This document shows positions 1-13,795 of a stretch of DNA of 64,000 bases, piece after piece. Both the position numbers and the translations under genes were made by a program. Origin of the DNA: Brienomyrus brachyistius. Its lineage: Eukaryota; Chordata; Actinopteri; Osteoglossiformes; Mormyridae. Position 1 is the stretch's first letter. Each line of letters begins with the position of its first letter. The notes under the pieces were generated by a model that searched no databases, was not told where the DNA came from, and saw only the letters and a list, made by a program, of their open reading frames with translations. The stretch lies in the NCBI RefSeq assembly GCF_023856365.1, contig NC_064555.1, positions 22,197,254 to 22,261,253 of the forward strand, written 5' to 3'.

Positions 1-2304
1 AGACCTTCAATCAAAAACTGCTCGGGTGAAATTACGTTTTTATTATTTGCGACTTTCTCCTGTCACCCTGACCAGGATAAGAGGTCAGGAGATGGATAAA
101 TGTGGGAAGTTGAATTTTTGTTTGCCTTATGAGGCCCACAGTGTTCAGTGAGAAGCTGGGTGTCTAGGTGATACCGATAAGAAGGATTGTCAGATGACCG
201 CAGCCCGTGTTCCTGCCAGGGTCACACGTCAAACAGGGGAACTGCGCTGTTGAAAAGCCAGTCAAATCAAATCAATTTGCGTTACCCTGGAGAAAGCACT
301 TAGCATCCAGCTATGTCGCAGTGATTTCAGTTGAAATCCGGTGACTCATCGGCTGGTAAGTGAATGTCCCATGGCGCCGTTGTGTTCAGAGGTGTCTTTT
401 GGAGAGAGTCCACACTTCTGGTGCCTTGTTGGTTTTCCATGGAGACTTTGGTTCTTCAGGATGGTGAAACCTTCTGCCTATAGAGAGGCCAAAGTACAAG
501 GAAGGGTGGACAGTGTATTGTGGTAGAGCCAGTCACTCTCCCCATATCGCCCCTGCTGTGTCTTACCCTTTGAACACGTCTTTTGGATTCTAAAACCTTC
601 CTTGCTCACATGTGGATGCGGTTTGTCCTGCATCGTTCTTTATTTTGTTGAATTGGAAAAGGATATCTTAAGTAGTGGGTGAATCATAGTGTTTCGGTTG
701 TTGTAGAGATTAAATGATGTGGATGTGGTTTGCCCTGACGTTGTGGAGGTGTTTCACATGACTGCCTGAGGAATACCAGCTGAGAGGTATGTGCTATGGA
801 CACTTGCCACCTGTGAGAAGCCCACAGTAAAGTAAGGTTCTGTTCTTGTCGAAATTGAAAAACGTGTCTCGCCTTTAAATTTTTTTTGGGTTATTACCGA
901 GGAAACTGATATATCCTGATACTGCTGGTGTTCCTGGAAGATGTGGTTTTAATCATTTTTGTAATGGGACTTCAGTGGATTTAGTCATCAGCCTGGTAGT
1001 TGCTTGTCTTTTGCCAGGTCACTAAATGGGGGCTTGACCCCATTAGGTAAAGTTGTACGTAAATGATTTTTGCACCATGAGGTACCTAATGGAGCAGAGG
1101 TGCCTGAATATTGCCTTGCTGATGCAACAAATGGGCTGTCACTGGAAATGCTTTCTCCATAGCTATAAGCACAAAAAACAATGACTTGGCATTCTCAGTT
1201 CCTCAGGAAAAAGCTGATTGGTTGGTTGGTTGGTTGGTGAAATTGATAAGTGGTTTTGTTTAGATCTTAATAGATAATGAGAAGTCATCAACAGGAACCA
1301 GTCATTCACTTACTCTTGCAACATTTAAATTAAGCTAATTAAGAGGATGAACAGATAGATGCTCTGAAAATGAGGGCTTAAAACATGATCACTTGATGGG
1401 ATTATTACATTATAATTCCTCTGATTTTGGACAAGGGTAAAACTGCAGGGCAGCCTGTTTTACCATCTCAGTAGTTCCAGCAGATTCAAGTAGTCTGTGT
1501 TTCTCCTTGAGTAGAAGCTATGAGGCCCACAGGTTTAAATGTAAGTAATGTTTTCAGGAACATAAGTTATCGTTTAGTTATAGAAATGCGCTGTGAATGG
1601 CAATGGCACGCAAGTAATTTTAACCAATTGTTCGTCTCTGGCTGACAGCAGTATTTTATGTCAGTTGTTAATCGAAATCAGTCACGCCTGCCGTCTCCTC
1701 CAGATGTTTCACACTGAAATGTAGAAACCTGCCAGTGGGCTCAGGCTGTCATTTACATTTGACGTGTGTATTGTTAGGACAGGGTGTTGACAGCAGAGGG
1801 TCTGTCAGTGCGGAATACGGAGAAAGGGCTCTATGATTCTGGTGCTTTGTGTGAAACTGTTGGCCAGGGTGCCGTGTGGCTAGACTGTGTTGCCGTTCGG
1901 CTTCTCTGGTGCAGCCTGCTCACAAGGGCACGTGCTTATGGCTCCACAAGTGTCTCAGCCCCAGGAACAGACTGAAGGTAGCTCATTAGTCCGATTTTAT
2001 TCTAAGTGGATTCACCAGTGTTCACCAGTTCATTTATCAAGCTCTTGATTTCAGGCAGTGACACAGTTGTTTCCTAGGAGACTTGGTTTCACATGTATTA
2101 ATTAAGGTCCTGGGGAAGAGAAGATCTTTGTTTTGATTAGGTGTTCACTACAAGAGCAGCATTTAACCTGTTCTAGGGAGGAGACCTCTCTAATTAAAAC
2201 TTAGCTGAATGTAGACAAATGTTTAGGAAAAAGGTACTTGACCTTTTTAATTACATAATAGTTGGGTTTCCCTGCTACATTATACTATGTGTACAGGTCA
2301 GAAA

Positions 2305-2435
2305 TGGATAATTCACGTCCCAACAGTAAAAATCCAGACCAAGATTTTATTTCAACCAAACCAGTTGACTACTGAACTGGTTGGTTGAAGCAAAGTCTTA
2401 TTCTAGATTTTTACTTTCTGGACCTGAACTATCCA
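2305..2435. repeat. Imperfect foldback (inverted repeat), arms about 60 nt
   Basis: Left arm 2305-2366 and right arm 2375-2435 are inverted copies separated by an 8-nt spacer. The innermost pair is ccagtt/aactgg; farther out, the pairs cagtaaaaatc/gatttttactt and ggataattca/tgaactatcc also match. It would form a long hairpin of about 130 nt. It is most likely an old palindromic MITE. Confidence 0.7.
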
Positions 2436-3984
2436 CCCGTGCTGCAGGTTGATGTATTTTGGTTTAACTTTAAATTAACATTTTTTAATGTAATAAATAA
2501 ATGATAATAAATGAACATTTATTATTTGGCAAATTATTTGTTCTTGTATTTGATGTCACTGTGGCCATTGGCTTCTTTCAGAGTATTTCCTTTTTAAATA
2601 TTTTTCGTCGGCAGATTTGTTGATGTCGTAACACCACAAGGAAGTAATTGCTAATTAATTTATTGCTAATTAATTTATTTTGCAAAAGACCATAATTCCT
2701 TGCAAAGATGGCTAGTACCATAATGTTAGATTGCTTAAGCAAATTAAATATCTTGATACAAGTCAGGCTACTGCAAGAGTTCAATTAAGGCTCTTTGATT
2801 GGGACAGGCTTGCTGCATAATTTTATATCTGAGAAAGAGCAGATTATGGCCCAGAATCCTTTGCACTGTGTGGAGCAGTATCCCTACGTTCCCTGCGGTC
2901 TTGCTACGCTTTATCACACTTTCATAACCATGGAACAATGTAATCCACCAGAGCAATCTGGACACCTTGTCTTGCGGTCTGCATCTCCAGCTTAGGAAAC
3001 ACGCACTGCCTTGACCACTGTGACTGCAGTGGCTGTCTGCCAGTGTGCTCTGCAGTGAAAGCTTTCCACAAGGAGGGGGAACCGCTGAAAAGATGGTAAA
3101 GGCCTCTTACTGGGAGAGAACCGTTTCGTAACTGGGAACAGATTTGGGATGCCATGGCAGGATCGCCGGGAATGTCTTCATGTCTTCATCTGGGTGTTAA
3201 GTGCCAATACCTTGGTACCCATGTGGGATGAGTGCTCCCAGGTGGCCGGTGTGACAGGGGTGTTCCGTACCATGTTTGTTTGCTGGGGTTTGTTGTTTAT
3301 TAGGTTTTTGCCAAAAATATTGGGTTTAAACCATTAAGCGCCGATTAAACACCTGAATACATCCCCCTAGAGAGTCATTAGTGTGTAAGACCCCTGCCCT
3401 TGGCCCAACAATGTCCACTTTAAGCCTTACCCAGCCCTAACCTTTATGTAATCATTTCATAAAATGCCAATGAAACCAAAATTTAGTCCTAAACAAAATT
3501 CTTGTATATGACACATTTTTATTCATAGTAAAAGAAGAAAACTGCATAGAAATTGATTAAAGAAAAACTCAAGTTTTCTCTCTCAAAAATGTAAAGTGAA
3601 ACCCAACTGGCTTGTGCTTATTTTTATACCTGGTTCAGTCTGTGGCAATGAATTTCAATGGCAGTGAACTTTTCAAACCCATTAAAAGAAAAAGCAACTA
3701 TTTCTTTTCATTCCAGAAAAGCACTTCACTGTTTGTGGTGTTCTTACGGGTCATTATCGCTCCACATGGCTTCTTTTGCAACCTTAGCAAAATGTCGGCA
3801 TGTTTTTTTCCTACTTAATGCCGACTGTGACAGACGTAAGACCAAAACAGTTTACAGACTTCTCAAACAAAATGATGGTTTGTACATGTTAGATGGATGC
3901 ATGGTTTACCTGCTTGAAGCTGGTCGGATGAACATTATCTAGTTCACAACTACAGTCAGCACTAACTGAAGATAGTTGATAGAG

Positions 3985-4825
3985 ATGAAGGAAAAAATAG
4001 ATTATGAATCGCGATTCTTTTGTGTGGCGATTCATGTACACTAACTCCAAAATAGATGTTTTTATTCATTTTTAATTTATATATGTTTGGATTTGAGGTG
4101 GAGGAACATTGCAGTTCCTCTGAAATCCTGCTGGTGGCGCTCTCAACTATTCCCGCATTGACAGGTAGCAGAGCATCCCCAGTAATAAAAGCTAATTATT
4201 TTCTAACTATGTTTAGCAATAACAGGAATGGTGGACGACAGCAGAGATTCATGCTGCTACTCCACAGTTTAAATCCAATGTACCGTAAAGAGGAATCCAA
4301 CATGAGGCATTCTATATACAAACTTTATCCTCAGGAAGTTAAGCATAGTGGTAATATGAGGAATTTATGAACACATATATGACCCATCGCCACGAAATGA
4401 GTCTTAAGTCTGGTAGAGCTGCACCCATAAGACTCATTTTGTGGTGATGGGTCACATATTTGCTAGACATCATCCTGAGATAGACAAGGCAGCGAATAAG
4501 CATAAAAGCTTTTTAACCTCTGACTTTAAGTTAAAATTTATACAGTTGTATGTGAAGGTGCTTCGATTAGTTTAAATGCTGCATTCAGTTTTTTGAGGAG
4601 GAAAATCATTTAGGTTTATTCATCTTCAGCTGTGCAACTATTGAATTAAACTTTAATGGTTATGATTCAACTTCTTTATTTTTTTTTTTACATGGTTCAA
4701 GGTTTTATAATTCTAAAAAAATGTAGTATTGAATTGGGATATACAAAGAATCGCAGTACATATCGAATTGGCACCTAGGTATGATGATAATATTGCAGGT
4801 CGCTGTTGATTCCCATCCATAAAAG
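3985..4825. mobile_element. Probable degenerate hAT-like DNA transposon remnant
   Basis: The left part carries 'gaatcgcgattcttttgtgt' and the right part carries an 'aatcgcagtac...cgaattgg...gataatattg...tgattcccatcc' series. I associate these terminal motifs with a common fish hAT-like family. No transposase frame survives. Boundaries are approximate and the family assignment is from memory. It encloses the hairpin at 4376-4458. Confidence 0.35.
4376..4458. repeat. 83-nt near-perfect hairpin
   Basis: Arms 4376-4406 and 4428-4458 (31 nt each) are inverted copies around a 21-nt loop. Only three positions differ; in the plus-strand transcript two of these can pair as G:U. The arms contain gacccatcgccacgaaatga and its near complement. 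Size and shape resemble a pre-miRNA, but it sits inside a probable transposon remnant, so a small MITE or internal palindrome is the simpler explanation. Confidence 0.75.
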
Positions 4826-6187
4826 ATACCATTCATCACTAGCCAACAACTTTGTCTCATTTTTTTTTTAGGTGACGACAGTTTCAGTACATTTTGTCAG
4901 TTTCTGACATCATATATATCATATATATCGTCTTGTTTTCATCAATGAAAAGTTGTAATTGACAGATAATTTTCACCATAGTTTATGTGAACAAAATGAA
5001 ATTAAGACTGGTTCAGCCAGTGGGATGCCCCCATGAAGTGGTTGAGAGACGGCTGTCTGATATTTGTGGCAGGTATCATTGTTGTATAGAGAACGGGGAG
5101 AATGATGATTTTAGACACAACTTCTGTTCAGATTTCAGATGACAATGGATATGTCTCTTGGTGGTATCAGACTGTGCTTTGTGGAATATAGAGGGCCTGA
5201 ATTTGTAGTACAATTTATTTTGGATGCAGTCGATTATGTAATGGTGAACCAAATAGGATTCTTTAAAGTGTCATGCTGCTGTTCATCACCCAGCTTTGGT
5301 AATGGGGATGGAAGCTCGTCCACAGCCAACATTGTGAGCTGCCTTTCAGCGTAGGAGCCAGATCACGGTTAAGTAGGGAAACCTTAATCTGACATCTCTG
5401 TGAGTTTCCTCATGGCCCCCATGAACATTTCCTATTAGGGTTATATTACTTTGTGGTTTTCAATCACCTGGTCATTAGCTACACGTCCCTTTGGATGTGC
5501 TGTCATGGATACAGCGTTGAAGGATGCTGACTATGAAGAAATTGTCCTCTGATAGCTTTAGGATTTTCCTCCACAACCACAAACTAGATCAAAACTTCTT
5601 TTTATGTGTGTATAAAACAAAATATACCTTTCCTGTTTCTTCCCCTCCCTGAATGACGTGTGTGGAACCAAGCAGTATATACAGTAGAGTCATTTTAATG
5701 TATCTGCAGCTATGCAGTTAACCGTAAAATGTATTATCGTATCTGTATGGAAAGCTTAATGAACTTTCAATTACCGCATTAAATGGGGAAGATCATTTTC
5801 CCCTAGTTTTGATATTCCAATATAGATTTTTTCTTCATGCATTAAAATGCGACCACTTTAATATTATCCCCATAAATCCCTCGTGAACCACAGCAATTAA
5901 AACATCAAAATGTATAAAAACGATCAGAGCTCCCCTGAAAATACATAAAGTTCTATAAGGAGATGCATATTAAATTTAAGTTCAAAAGATCGAAGTGTGT
6001 GAAGATTTTCCTGTTGGAATACAGATTTAATTCACTTATTTAGCTGTCGCATTTATGCAGTGCCTTGAGTCATTAGGGTTAAGTGCTTTACTAACCGTGG
6101 GATTTGACCCAGCGACCTTTCGATATCACAGGAGCCACATACTCTAGATCAGGAGCATCCCAGTCAGCTAGTTTTACGGGCACAATG

Positions 6188-6300
6188 TACAGGCAGTCCC
6201 CAGCTTAAAAATGTCTTAAAGACACCTCGTGCTTATGAATGGACTGCTAAAAAGCCTATTATATAAAAAAAATTGAGCTAAATACAGTGGTTTGTAACTT
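6188..6300 (+). mobile_element. Fragment of the 'caggcagtcc' MITE family
   Basis: Starts with tacaggcagtccccagctta, resembling the left end of the more complete element at 54548-54802, followed by a similar 'gtgcttatgaatggactgc' block. The right terminal repeat is not evident, so the end is approximate. Confidence 0.4.
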
Positions 6301-6569
6301 TGTGATGCTCATGAAAACATTGCATCATTGTAACCTGGAGGCTGCTGTATGCCAGTTCGCAGTTATCAAAAGGTCAGGAACAACCCACCCCTACCCTAGA
6401 AGACTTGAACTTCTACAGTACAGACTGCCAAACTGCTTACAAAGGAAAGTGATAGATTGCTACATCACATAATCGGGCCCCCTGATCGAAAAACAGTAGA
6501 AATGGCTTAGGCTTTGTCCAAAGTGTGAAGAAAAAGCAGCCAATGAGTGCAGAATATGTAGGACCACCT

Positions 6570-6690
6570 TGGAGACAGTATAATCAGCCAGGCCCTGGAG
6601 CAATTGGGGTTAAGGGCCTTGCTCAAAGCCCCAAAGGTCAGATCACTCTGCCGACCCAGGGATTTGAACCAACAACCTTCTGAGTCCCAA
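6570..6690 (-). mobile_element. tRNA-headed SINE fragment
   Basis: Read on the minus strand, it has a B-box-like ggttcaaatccctgg followed by 'gagcaaggcccttaacccc', a segment shared by several fish tRNA-derived SINEs. A related degraded piece may lie at about 6055-6130. Both are fragments, not functional tRNA genes. Confidence 0.45.
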
Positions 6691-6772
6691 CAAAAATTTT
6701 TCTTCAGTTAATGCTTTTTTGGTCAGTGCAAAGAATCCATATGTTATTTTATAATTTTAATGCCCCCCTAAT

Positions 6773-7022
6773 GGGGGCAGCATGTGGTTAAGTGGGCTAA
6801 GCCTGTGTGCCTGTAATCAGAAGGTCCCTGGTTCAAACCCAGCTTCAGCACGTCAGCAGGTCCTTGAGCAAGGCCCTTAACCCCCAGCTTCCTGGGCGCC
6901 GCTACGGGTGGCTGCCCTTCACGAAAAAGAGCAAGTTGAGGGAGGCGTAAAGACAATATCCCCACGGGCATCAGTAAAGTATCAATAATGATAATTGTTG
7001 ATAAATAATAATTATTATTATT
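6773..7022 (+). mobile_element. tRNA-derived SINE, family B (ATT-tailed)
   Basis: It begins with a tRNA-like head containing an A-box-like 'gtggttaagtgggct' and a B box 'ggttcaaaccc'. The body has 'gagcaaggcccttaaccccc' and 'ggctgcccttcacg', then 'agtaaagtatcaataatgat' and an (ATT)n-type tail. Related copies in this window lie at 28217-28410, 41435-41578 and 42452-42720, so it is an interspersed family. Confidence 0.75.
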
Positions 7023-7559
7023 TACAAGTTTTCTAAAATGTAGAGAATAGTACAAAAACCTTTCTGTGGGTAGGTGTGTCCAAACCTTTAACTGGTACTG
7101 CAGTTCTCTGTCTGTTCCATAGCTCTAATGTAAATAACACAGATGATAATGTCAGTGGTGGCCGGTTTCAGAAACGGAACATTTCTGCTGCTCAGTATGC
7201 AAACCTCGAGCAGGAGGAGACCTTAATGCAGACTGTTTTATGCTGAATAAAATACATATTTTTATTGTTGACAAAAAGGCATAAAATGGTAAGAATGTTT
7301 CATGTCGCTTTCTGGTCTGGTAGAGGCTCAGCACCGTGTTTTATGTGTTATTAACTTTTTAAATTTTTTTCTGACATCGCCATGGTAGCAGAATCCTCTC
7401 CAAATGGGAAGCGAAAGCCTTCTGGCTGCCTTCATTCATTCAAATTTCCGTGAATTGCCGGAGGAAGGAGAATAGGAGCCCTTAGCGTTAAGGGAACTTG
7501 CCTCCCCAGCTGCCATCGCCTGAGTAGCAATGTCAGGCCTGACCCCGGGTTACCTGCTT

Positions 7560-8030
7560 ATGTGTCAGCAAACTTGTGCGTGGGGCGACCCGGCAGACCC
7601 ACAGCATCAGTGCTGCGGATCATGGACTGAGAACTCGTGGTCCTTTCTGGTGTGAATTCCGCATTAGCGGCAGCAATTGTGCGAAAAGACGCGATAGCGT
7701 TTCTGAAGCGTAGCTTGTCAGAGCCGTGGGTTTGGAGAGGTGCCCACTGTCTCCCGCTACCCCCCCTCCCCCCCCCCCCCCCCCCCCGTCCGCTCCCAAC
7801 AGTTTGGCCTCCTTCGTCCCACAGCCCAGCTGTTCTTTTCATTCCCCCCAATCCCTGCTCACCGTCACCATCCCAAGAAGAATGTATGACCCTTTCAGCC
7901 GCGTTTCCGCCACATCGTCGATCTTCCAGCGCGCGACAGCTGGGACGATGTCGGCTGGGAATAATCTGAGGACGCCGGGCGCCCGTCTCCCGGGTGATTA
8001 TGGGTGACACTCCAGGATATTAGATCCCGT
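7560..8030. other. GC/CpG-richer patch with poly-C tract
   Basis: This stretch has more CpG than its surroundings (for example gcgaaaagacgcgatagcg and ggacgccgggcgcccg) and an interrupted poly-C tract at about 7760-7787. It could be a small CpG island inside the ctdp1 intron. Open frames on both strands here are low-complexity artefacts. Confidence 0.3.
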
Positions 8031-10290
8031 GGTTTCACCTTCCATCCCATAGTGCTACATCAGGATTCCCTCAGATCGCGAAGGCCAAACGGGCGTCGTC
8101 TCGGAACCCCGCTTTCACAGTGGATGGCGATATGAAAAATGACAGTCGGTTGTCATAGAAACCAAAAGGCTAAGTAGTTTTTAAAGGTTAGCAGAGCTTT
8201 ATTTTGGAAACATTCATCCTAGACCCGCAGTTTTAAAATACATGAGAAATGCATGAATGCCCACTGAAATGCAGCACAGACGATCTTTGTTCTCGCAATA
8301 TTCACTGACTTCTATTTCTTGCATCTCCTTTCTTTTAAAATCCACAGGGATAGAAACTTTTACTTTTTTTTACAGCATTCAAAAGACTGTTTCAGCTCTT
8401 TGTGTGACCTTGTCCATGCTCATGGGATTGTTGAAAAAGACTAGCGTAGGATTTAGAGGCTTTTTGGGACTTTAAGTGTGTCTTTTTCTGTTGACATTGA
8501 GCATTACAAAAGCCGGAGGATCAGCACCCTTACCCAGGAGGTCCTGGCATTCTGGGCACTGCATCAGTGCTGTCCATGCGGTGCACTCTGCTCTCTGATC
8601 TTGTTCAGCTTCTGCGACAATGAAATTTGAGACCACTTCTGTCACGTGACCCTGGAACGACACAATGACAGGACATGAAATAGCAGATAGTTACTTGCTA
8701 TATGTGGCTGTATCATCTATATACTGTGCAAATATGACATACTATAAGAATTACATAATGTCACTGAAATATTCGTGTTTGAACCTTGGGTTAAAGTGGT
8801 ACTTCTTTGATGGAGCCAATTTTAAGGGGTTCCCATTTTTCTGGAATTCAGCCTGTGTGCTTTATATAATCCTGCTTAAAAAAAATAACATGCCATCCTT
8901 TGAGAGAATGCAAATTGCAATTAAGAAATTATCTACAGGCAGGAAACTCTGAAGTAGAACTGTGATACGATCTGATTGGACCAGTTGCTCTCGGAGCTGA
9001 AGTTGGACTTTGTAGCTCAGCAGGAAGTTGGATGTCTGTAAGATCTCTATGGGGGGAGAGTAGGGAGCAGGAAAGGATGAGAGTCATTGAGCAGTTGTGT
9101 GCAAAGATATTAAAACAAATATTTAAGCTGCAAACAATATTGATAGAAATGGGGATTTCAAAAATCAGGGCAATGTGTACCTTGGGTGAGGGTCCAGGTG
9201 AGTTCAGAGAGCTTATGCAAGAGATGTGAATATGGCAGTTACTGTTGACCGTGCACATGGGTTTCTATGGCCTGATTCCCACTGCAGTTCCTCCCTTCCA
9301 CCTCCTCAGAGGAAACATTCCAGCGAGTTTGGAAGACAACATCTTGAACCTGGCCATTTTGCTCTGTTTCTCAGTTCTGTTGCTGAGGTAACACACATCT
9401 TAAAAAAATCTACATGGCAGCGTTCTGCAAGCTCTTCTGTAAACACTTGAGATTTTGAAATAGTCCACCTTTAAATTATTTTGTCGTTTTGTGTATAAAC
9501 TCAAGATGTTTATGAGTAATCAGCAGAGAACGATGGCAGAGACCCCAGTTGACCACCACCTTTGACTGCTGGGAAATTCTTGGCGAAAAAATGGTGGGAG
9601 TATCTGGACCACTTTTAGGGGGTTATTCACCACTGACCCCAGCTTTAATACTCGGATTTAATCTATGGCTTCACTTAGGGGTTTGCCCCCTTAAAGTCAA
9701 GAGCCAGGTCATGTTGAATAGGCAATAAATACTTTTAAACTCTGTCAGCTAGTCAGGCTCTGTGGAAGATAGAGGAGGAATTGTGTAAAATGGCATGAAA
9801 GCTCATTGTCAAGTGAGTGGTACATCTTTATCAGCTTAATGTGATCCTTGTCCATTACTGTCACTGCAACAGCAGGCCTTACAGTGTAAATCCCTGCCTT
9901 GTGCATGGATCGATGTGCCTTGCTCGGCTTTGTCTGGTGAAATCTCGGTCGCTCAGAGCCGTTATTGCTACAGCTGAGAGGCTCAGCGGGTTTGGGGAAG
10001 GAATGATTTTGCCAAGGGAATGCAGAGCAGTGACCGAGTGATGGGGAGTTAGGTGGTAGTTATGGTGCAGGTTTCGCCTGAGGCACCATCATACTGCTTC
10101 TGGCCAGAAAGGTTTTCCCAGCTGCCTGTTCAGTCATCTGACATTTTGACATCATTTAGAATTCCTTTCTAGAAGTATCTCTCTGTCCTACTTATACTAC
10201 GATTTGTTTATTTTTGTTAATTGTGTTTTGGTCCAGGACAAACCCTAAACTGGATAATTACTCTTTGAAAAGATCTGAATACTATGGAGC

Positions 10291-10360
10291 ATACGCCTTT
10301 AGTAATACGCCTTTAGTAATACGCCTTTAGTAATACGCCTTTAGTAATACGCCTTTAGTA
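10291..10360 (+). repeat. 14-bp tandem repeat, 5 copies
   Basis: Five exact head-to-tail copies of atacgcctttagta. No known family recognised. Confidence 0.95.
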
Positions 10361-13300
10361 ACTCCTGCATACTGTATATACCACGTAATGAATAATATTA
10401 CGTTTTGGTGTGGATGAAGCAAAACCTTCCTTTAATATATATGTGGGAGTTTTATATTGTAATAAAAATGATCGCCATGTTTTTGAATATTACCCAAAAG
10501 CGGTGACAAGTAGAATGGAAAATCCGTGCAGAACGTAAATTAATCAGTATTCACACGAACAGTATAATTACCCAGGATAGACAGGATTTGTAAAATCATT
10601 TATTAGGTGACATCGGCTCTTTTAATCTGAAGGGGCCGGTAGCATAGCAGGTTTTAGTTTAATATTGCCGATGTGAAACAGCTGGGCTGTGAGATTTTTC
10701 GAATGATATTTGGTATTGAGCACATTGTACTCGGCCTCAGAAACCCCTGGAAAAGCAGACGACTGCAGGTTTTGGCGCAGTGCTGCTGGAGAGGCTCCGA
10801 CTTTTCAGGGCTAAACTGGCAACAGGTGTGAACAGGACCAACTGCAGAAAAATTATCCCAAAAGGATGCAGTCTACTTACAGGCAAAATGAAGTACTTCA
10901 GGGACCAAATGAGGCAGGCCCTACCAGGTGTCGTTATGGGTCTGACGTAACTGCATTTCAGTCCTGGTTATTTGTGCAAGACGAATTGTACCAAATTATC
11001 CCTACGCTGGAAAAGGATGGGGGGGTGGGTGAACTCAGGTAGCCCCCATAATTCCTGCCGCCTGCTCCCCATGCCTCAGATGGATGTTGGTCATGCCCAG
11101 TTGCCCCGCCCTCGTGCTGAAATGATGGAAATGAGCGAAGTTTGACGTTTAATAATAGGATGGGTAGAAGCTTTTTAATATTTCCCATCATGCTTATTTG
11201 TCAATTTTTCCAGTTGACTGCGATTCAGGCAGGATGCTCGTTATATAAATCATGGCTTCGGGTCATTGTCGTTCGTTGCGTTCCCGGTGCCGTCTTCCAC
11301 GGCATGTTCTCGGAATCTAGCATGGAGTAAAGCCTCTGAAACTGCTTATATAAACACGTTTTATTTTCTTCATTCCGCTTTGCACGTCCTGCTGTTCCCT
11401 CGTCATCATTAACTAGCCAAACCCAATGAGGAATGAAGAGGACCTTTCAGTGGTGCTCTACACCGCTGTCAACAAAAAGAATCGCTTTATTCAGATGTGG
11501 GGGGGGGGGTTGTGTAATGCTAAGCTTAGAGTGCCGAGCTGTTGCCGTCACAGGAAGCGTCAGGGCCCAACAGCCTGGCCCACTGCATGCCGCGTGGAGT
11601 CTGGACTGTAACGATGGTCAGATCGGCTGCAGTTTCAGCAGTGTCTTGCCACCACACTACCCTCATTCATCTCTGAGGTGGTTTTCTCTTGCCATCGTGA
11701 TGTGCAACTATGTGCTAGTTTTCCAGTCTTACAGTCATCAACATTTTTTCCTCCGTTCGTTTCCGCTGGCTGTCGCGCTCCCCTCCACCTGCTTCTGGCT
11801 CACCTGGACTCCTACCACTGCTGCTGATTTTCCCACCCCGCTCTCTGTTCCCTCCATCTTCCCCCCCCCCCCCCCCCCCCATTCCCTGCCATGCATTTCC
11901 TGTTATTGTAGAACATTAACGGGTGGTGATGAAGGTAATCAAACAAATATGGAATTTAAATATTTAATTGCATTATTACATGCTGTAAAACTTCAGTGTC
12001 AGGTTTCAATTAATCTCATTTATGATATCCATGTAAACAGCGGTGGAGCTTTGAATTCAATCATTTTTTAATGTTATTTGTTTTCAGCATGCGGAGAGCT
12101 AATGGATAGGCGTGTTGTATTATGAACCACTGATTTTAATGATCTTGTTCGATTTAAGGGTTTTCAGTTTCAGGAACACATTTTTCAACGTCTTTTTAAA
12201 GAGAGGATTCTGGAGGCTTTGTGAGACTTTGGTGTTGATGCTAATCAGTGTGTGATGATCTCCTCCCTGTTCTTTTCTCCCGTCTGTGGCTGGTAATAAC
12301 TTGCCGATGAGCTGCTCTTAGAAAAGAGACACCAAAGAGTCTGGTGGTAACATCCTAGACTGAAAGGAGGAGCTTGTCCCTGCATTGATGGACTTTAGCC
12401 GCGAGCGATTTGCTTTAACTGCGATCACATTTACACAGCTGGATTGTGACGTTAGAAACCTCTTCAGACATTTTGATCCGGTTTATTGTCGCTAATCTAG
12501 TTAGTTGGTTCTTATTTACATATCGGTATCTGCAGTTATGTAACGCATCACATTGCGGGTGCTTGTGGAAATTCAACCCGTAAGACATACTGGGTGAAGC
12601 ACAAAGAATCTGTCAGAGTCGCTGCTGGGCCCAGCCAGCCCACTCACGCTCTGAAGAAACCTTCCGCTGCTTTTTCTCTACGGTTTTGTCGCGTTGCGGT
12701 TCTGTGCTTTCAAACACCGAGCGATGGTGGAGCGAGCCCCACCTTCCCCCAGATCTGTGAGCTTTTTAGCTACTGGCAGCTCGAGCCCGGAGCCTCCGGA
12801 AGGTTCTGGTAGCTGGCACATGCTACCTTATGTACAGGGAATTAAAGTGTGAGAATTTCTTTGGAGTGATATGAAGGGAGAAAAGAACAAATCTGTTTTG
12901 GAAAAATGAATTTCCTCAAAGGATTCCCTGTGTTGTATAACCGCTCAAAGCTACAGCTGATTTGCCCTGCAGTTTTCATTTCTTTTTAGTAATTATACTC
13001 TGTACAATCAGTGGGTGCGCAGTTTTTTTTAAATTCCTCTTTACTAAAGACTTGTCAATCCCTGTAGGAGTCTCATGGAGCAGCTGTGATTTAACCCTGT
13101 GCATTTCCAGCCCTTTGTAGGAATTTTTTAAATGTTCTGGTATACATGATCACTATAAAAACCGTTATATCATCCTTTGTCATCACAGACCCTGATGATA
13201 AGCTTCCCTCGTGCTTTTGATTTTCGATAAATCGCCAACGTAGAGAGCTTACGTTTTGGGAAATATTAAGCATGTATTTGGAATACTGTTTTTGCCTATT

Positions 13301-13795
13301 AAAAAAATACATCTACCTATCTTCTGCTTGATATAGTGCCCTCCTGCTATTCACCGTAGCTGGCCATGATAACGGAGGTTTCCATTATGGGGGGGGGGGG
13401 CACTGTCTGTGACGATTTGACCACTGGCTTTTCTGAAAATCAGACACATGCTTTTTTTCATACGTATGACTGCAGCTAATGCTTTTTTTGAAATACCTTT
13501 CTCCCGGCTTGTTTGAAATTATGTGGGGGGGTGCAGTGGACCTTGGCTTTTGTTACTGATGGATTTTGACTCTCTGGGGAAACATAGCTGAGGATCCCAA
13601 CTGTATATAATTGGCTTTACTGATCCAGTTTGAGATATTTGTTCAAAAGATGAAAATTTGTGTTGTGTGTTTTTGGAAGGTGTCTGACCTGGGATGCTTC
13701 ACTTTGTTAGTGCCAGTAAAATTGCTGTTCCAGGTTTATTTGTTTTGAAACATTGGCAAAGCAATGAAGAAAGTGTCCCTGTGTTAATTAAGCAA

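Noticed and set aside
6773..6860. tRNA gene suggested by A and B boxes
   Set aside because: The boxes head a SINE with a shared body and ATT tail; no complete cloverleaf is expected.
7558..8010. 150-codon minus-strand frame and two plus-strand frames over a poly-C tract
   Set aside because: Runs of glycine or proline come from the C homopolymer; three frames on two strands overlap and none resembles a known protein.
11433..12071. 212-codon plus-strand open frame
   Set aside because: Includes G- and C-homopolymer translations and lacks protein-like composition or splice context; probably a chance frame.
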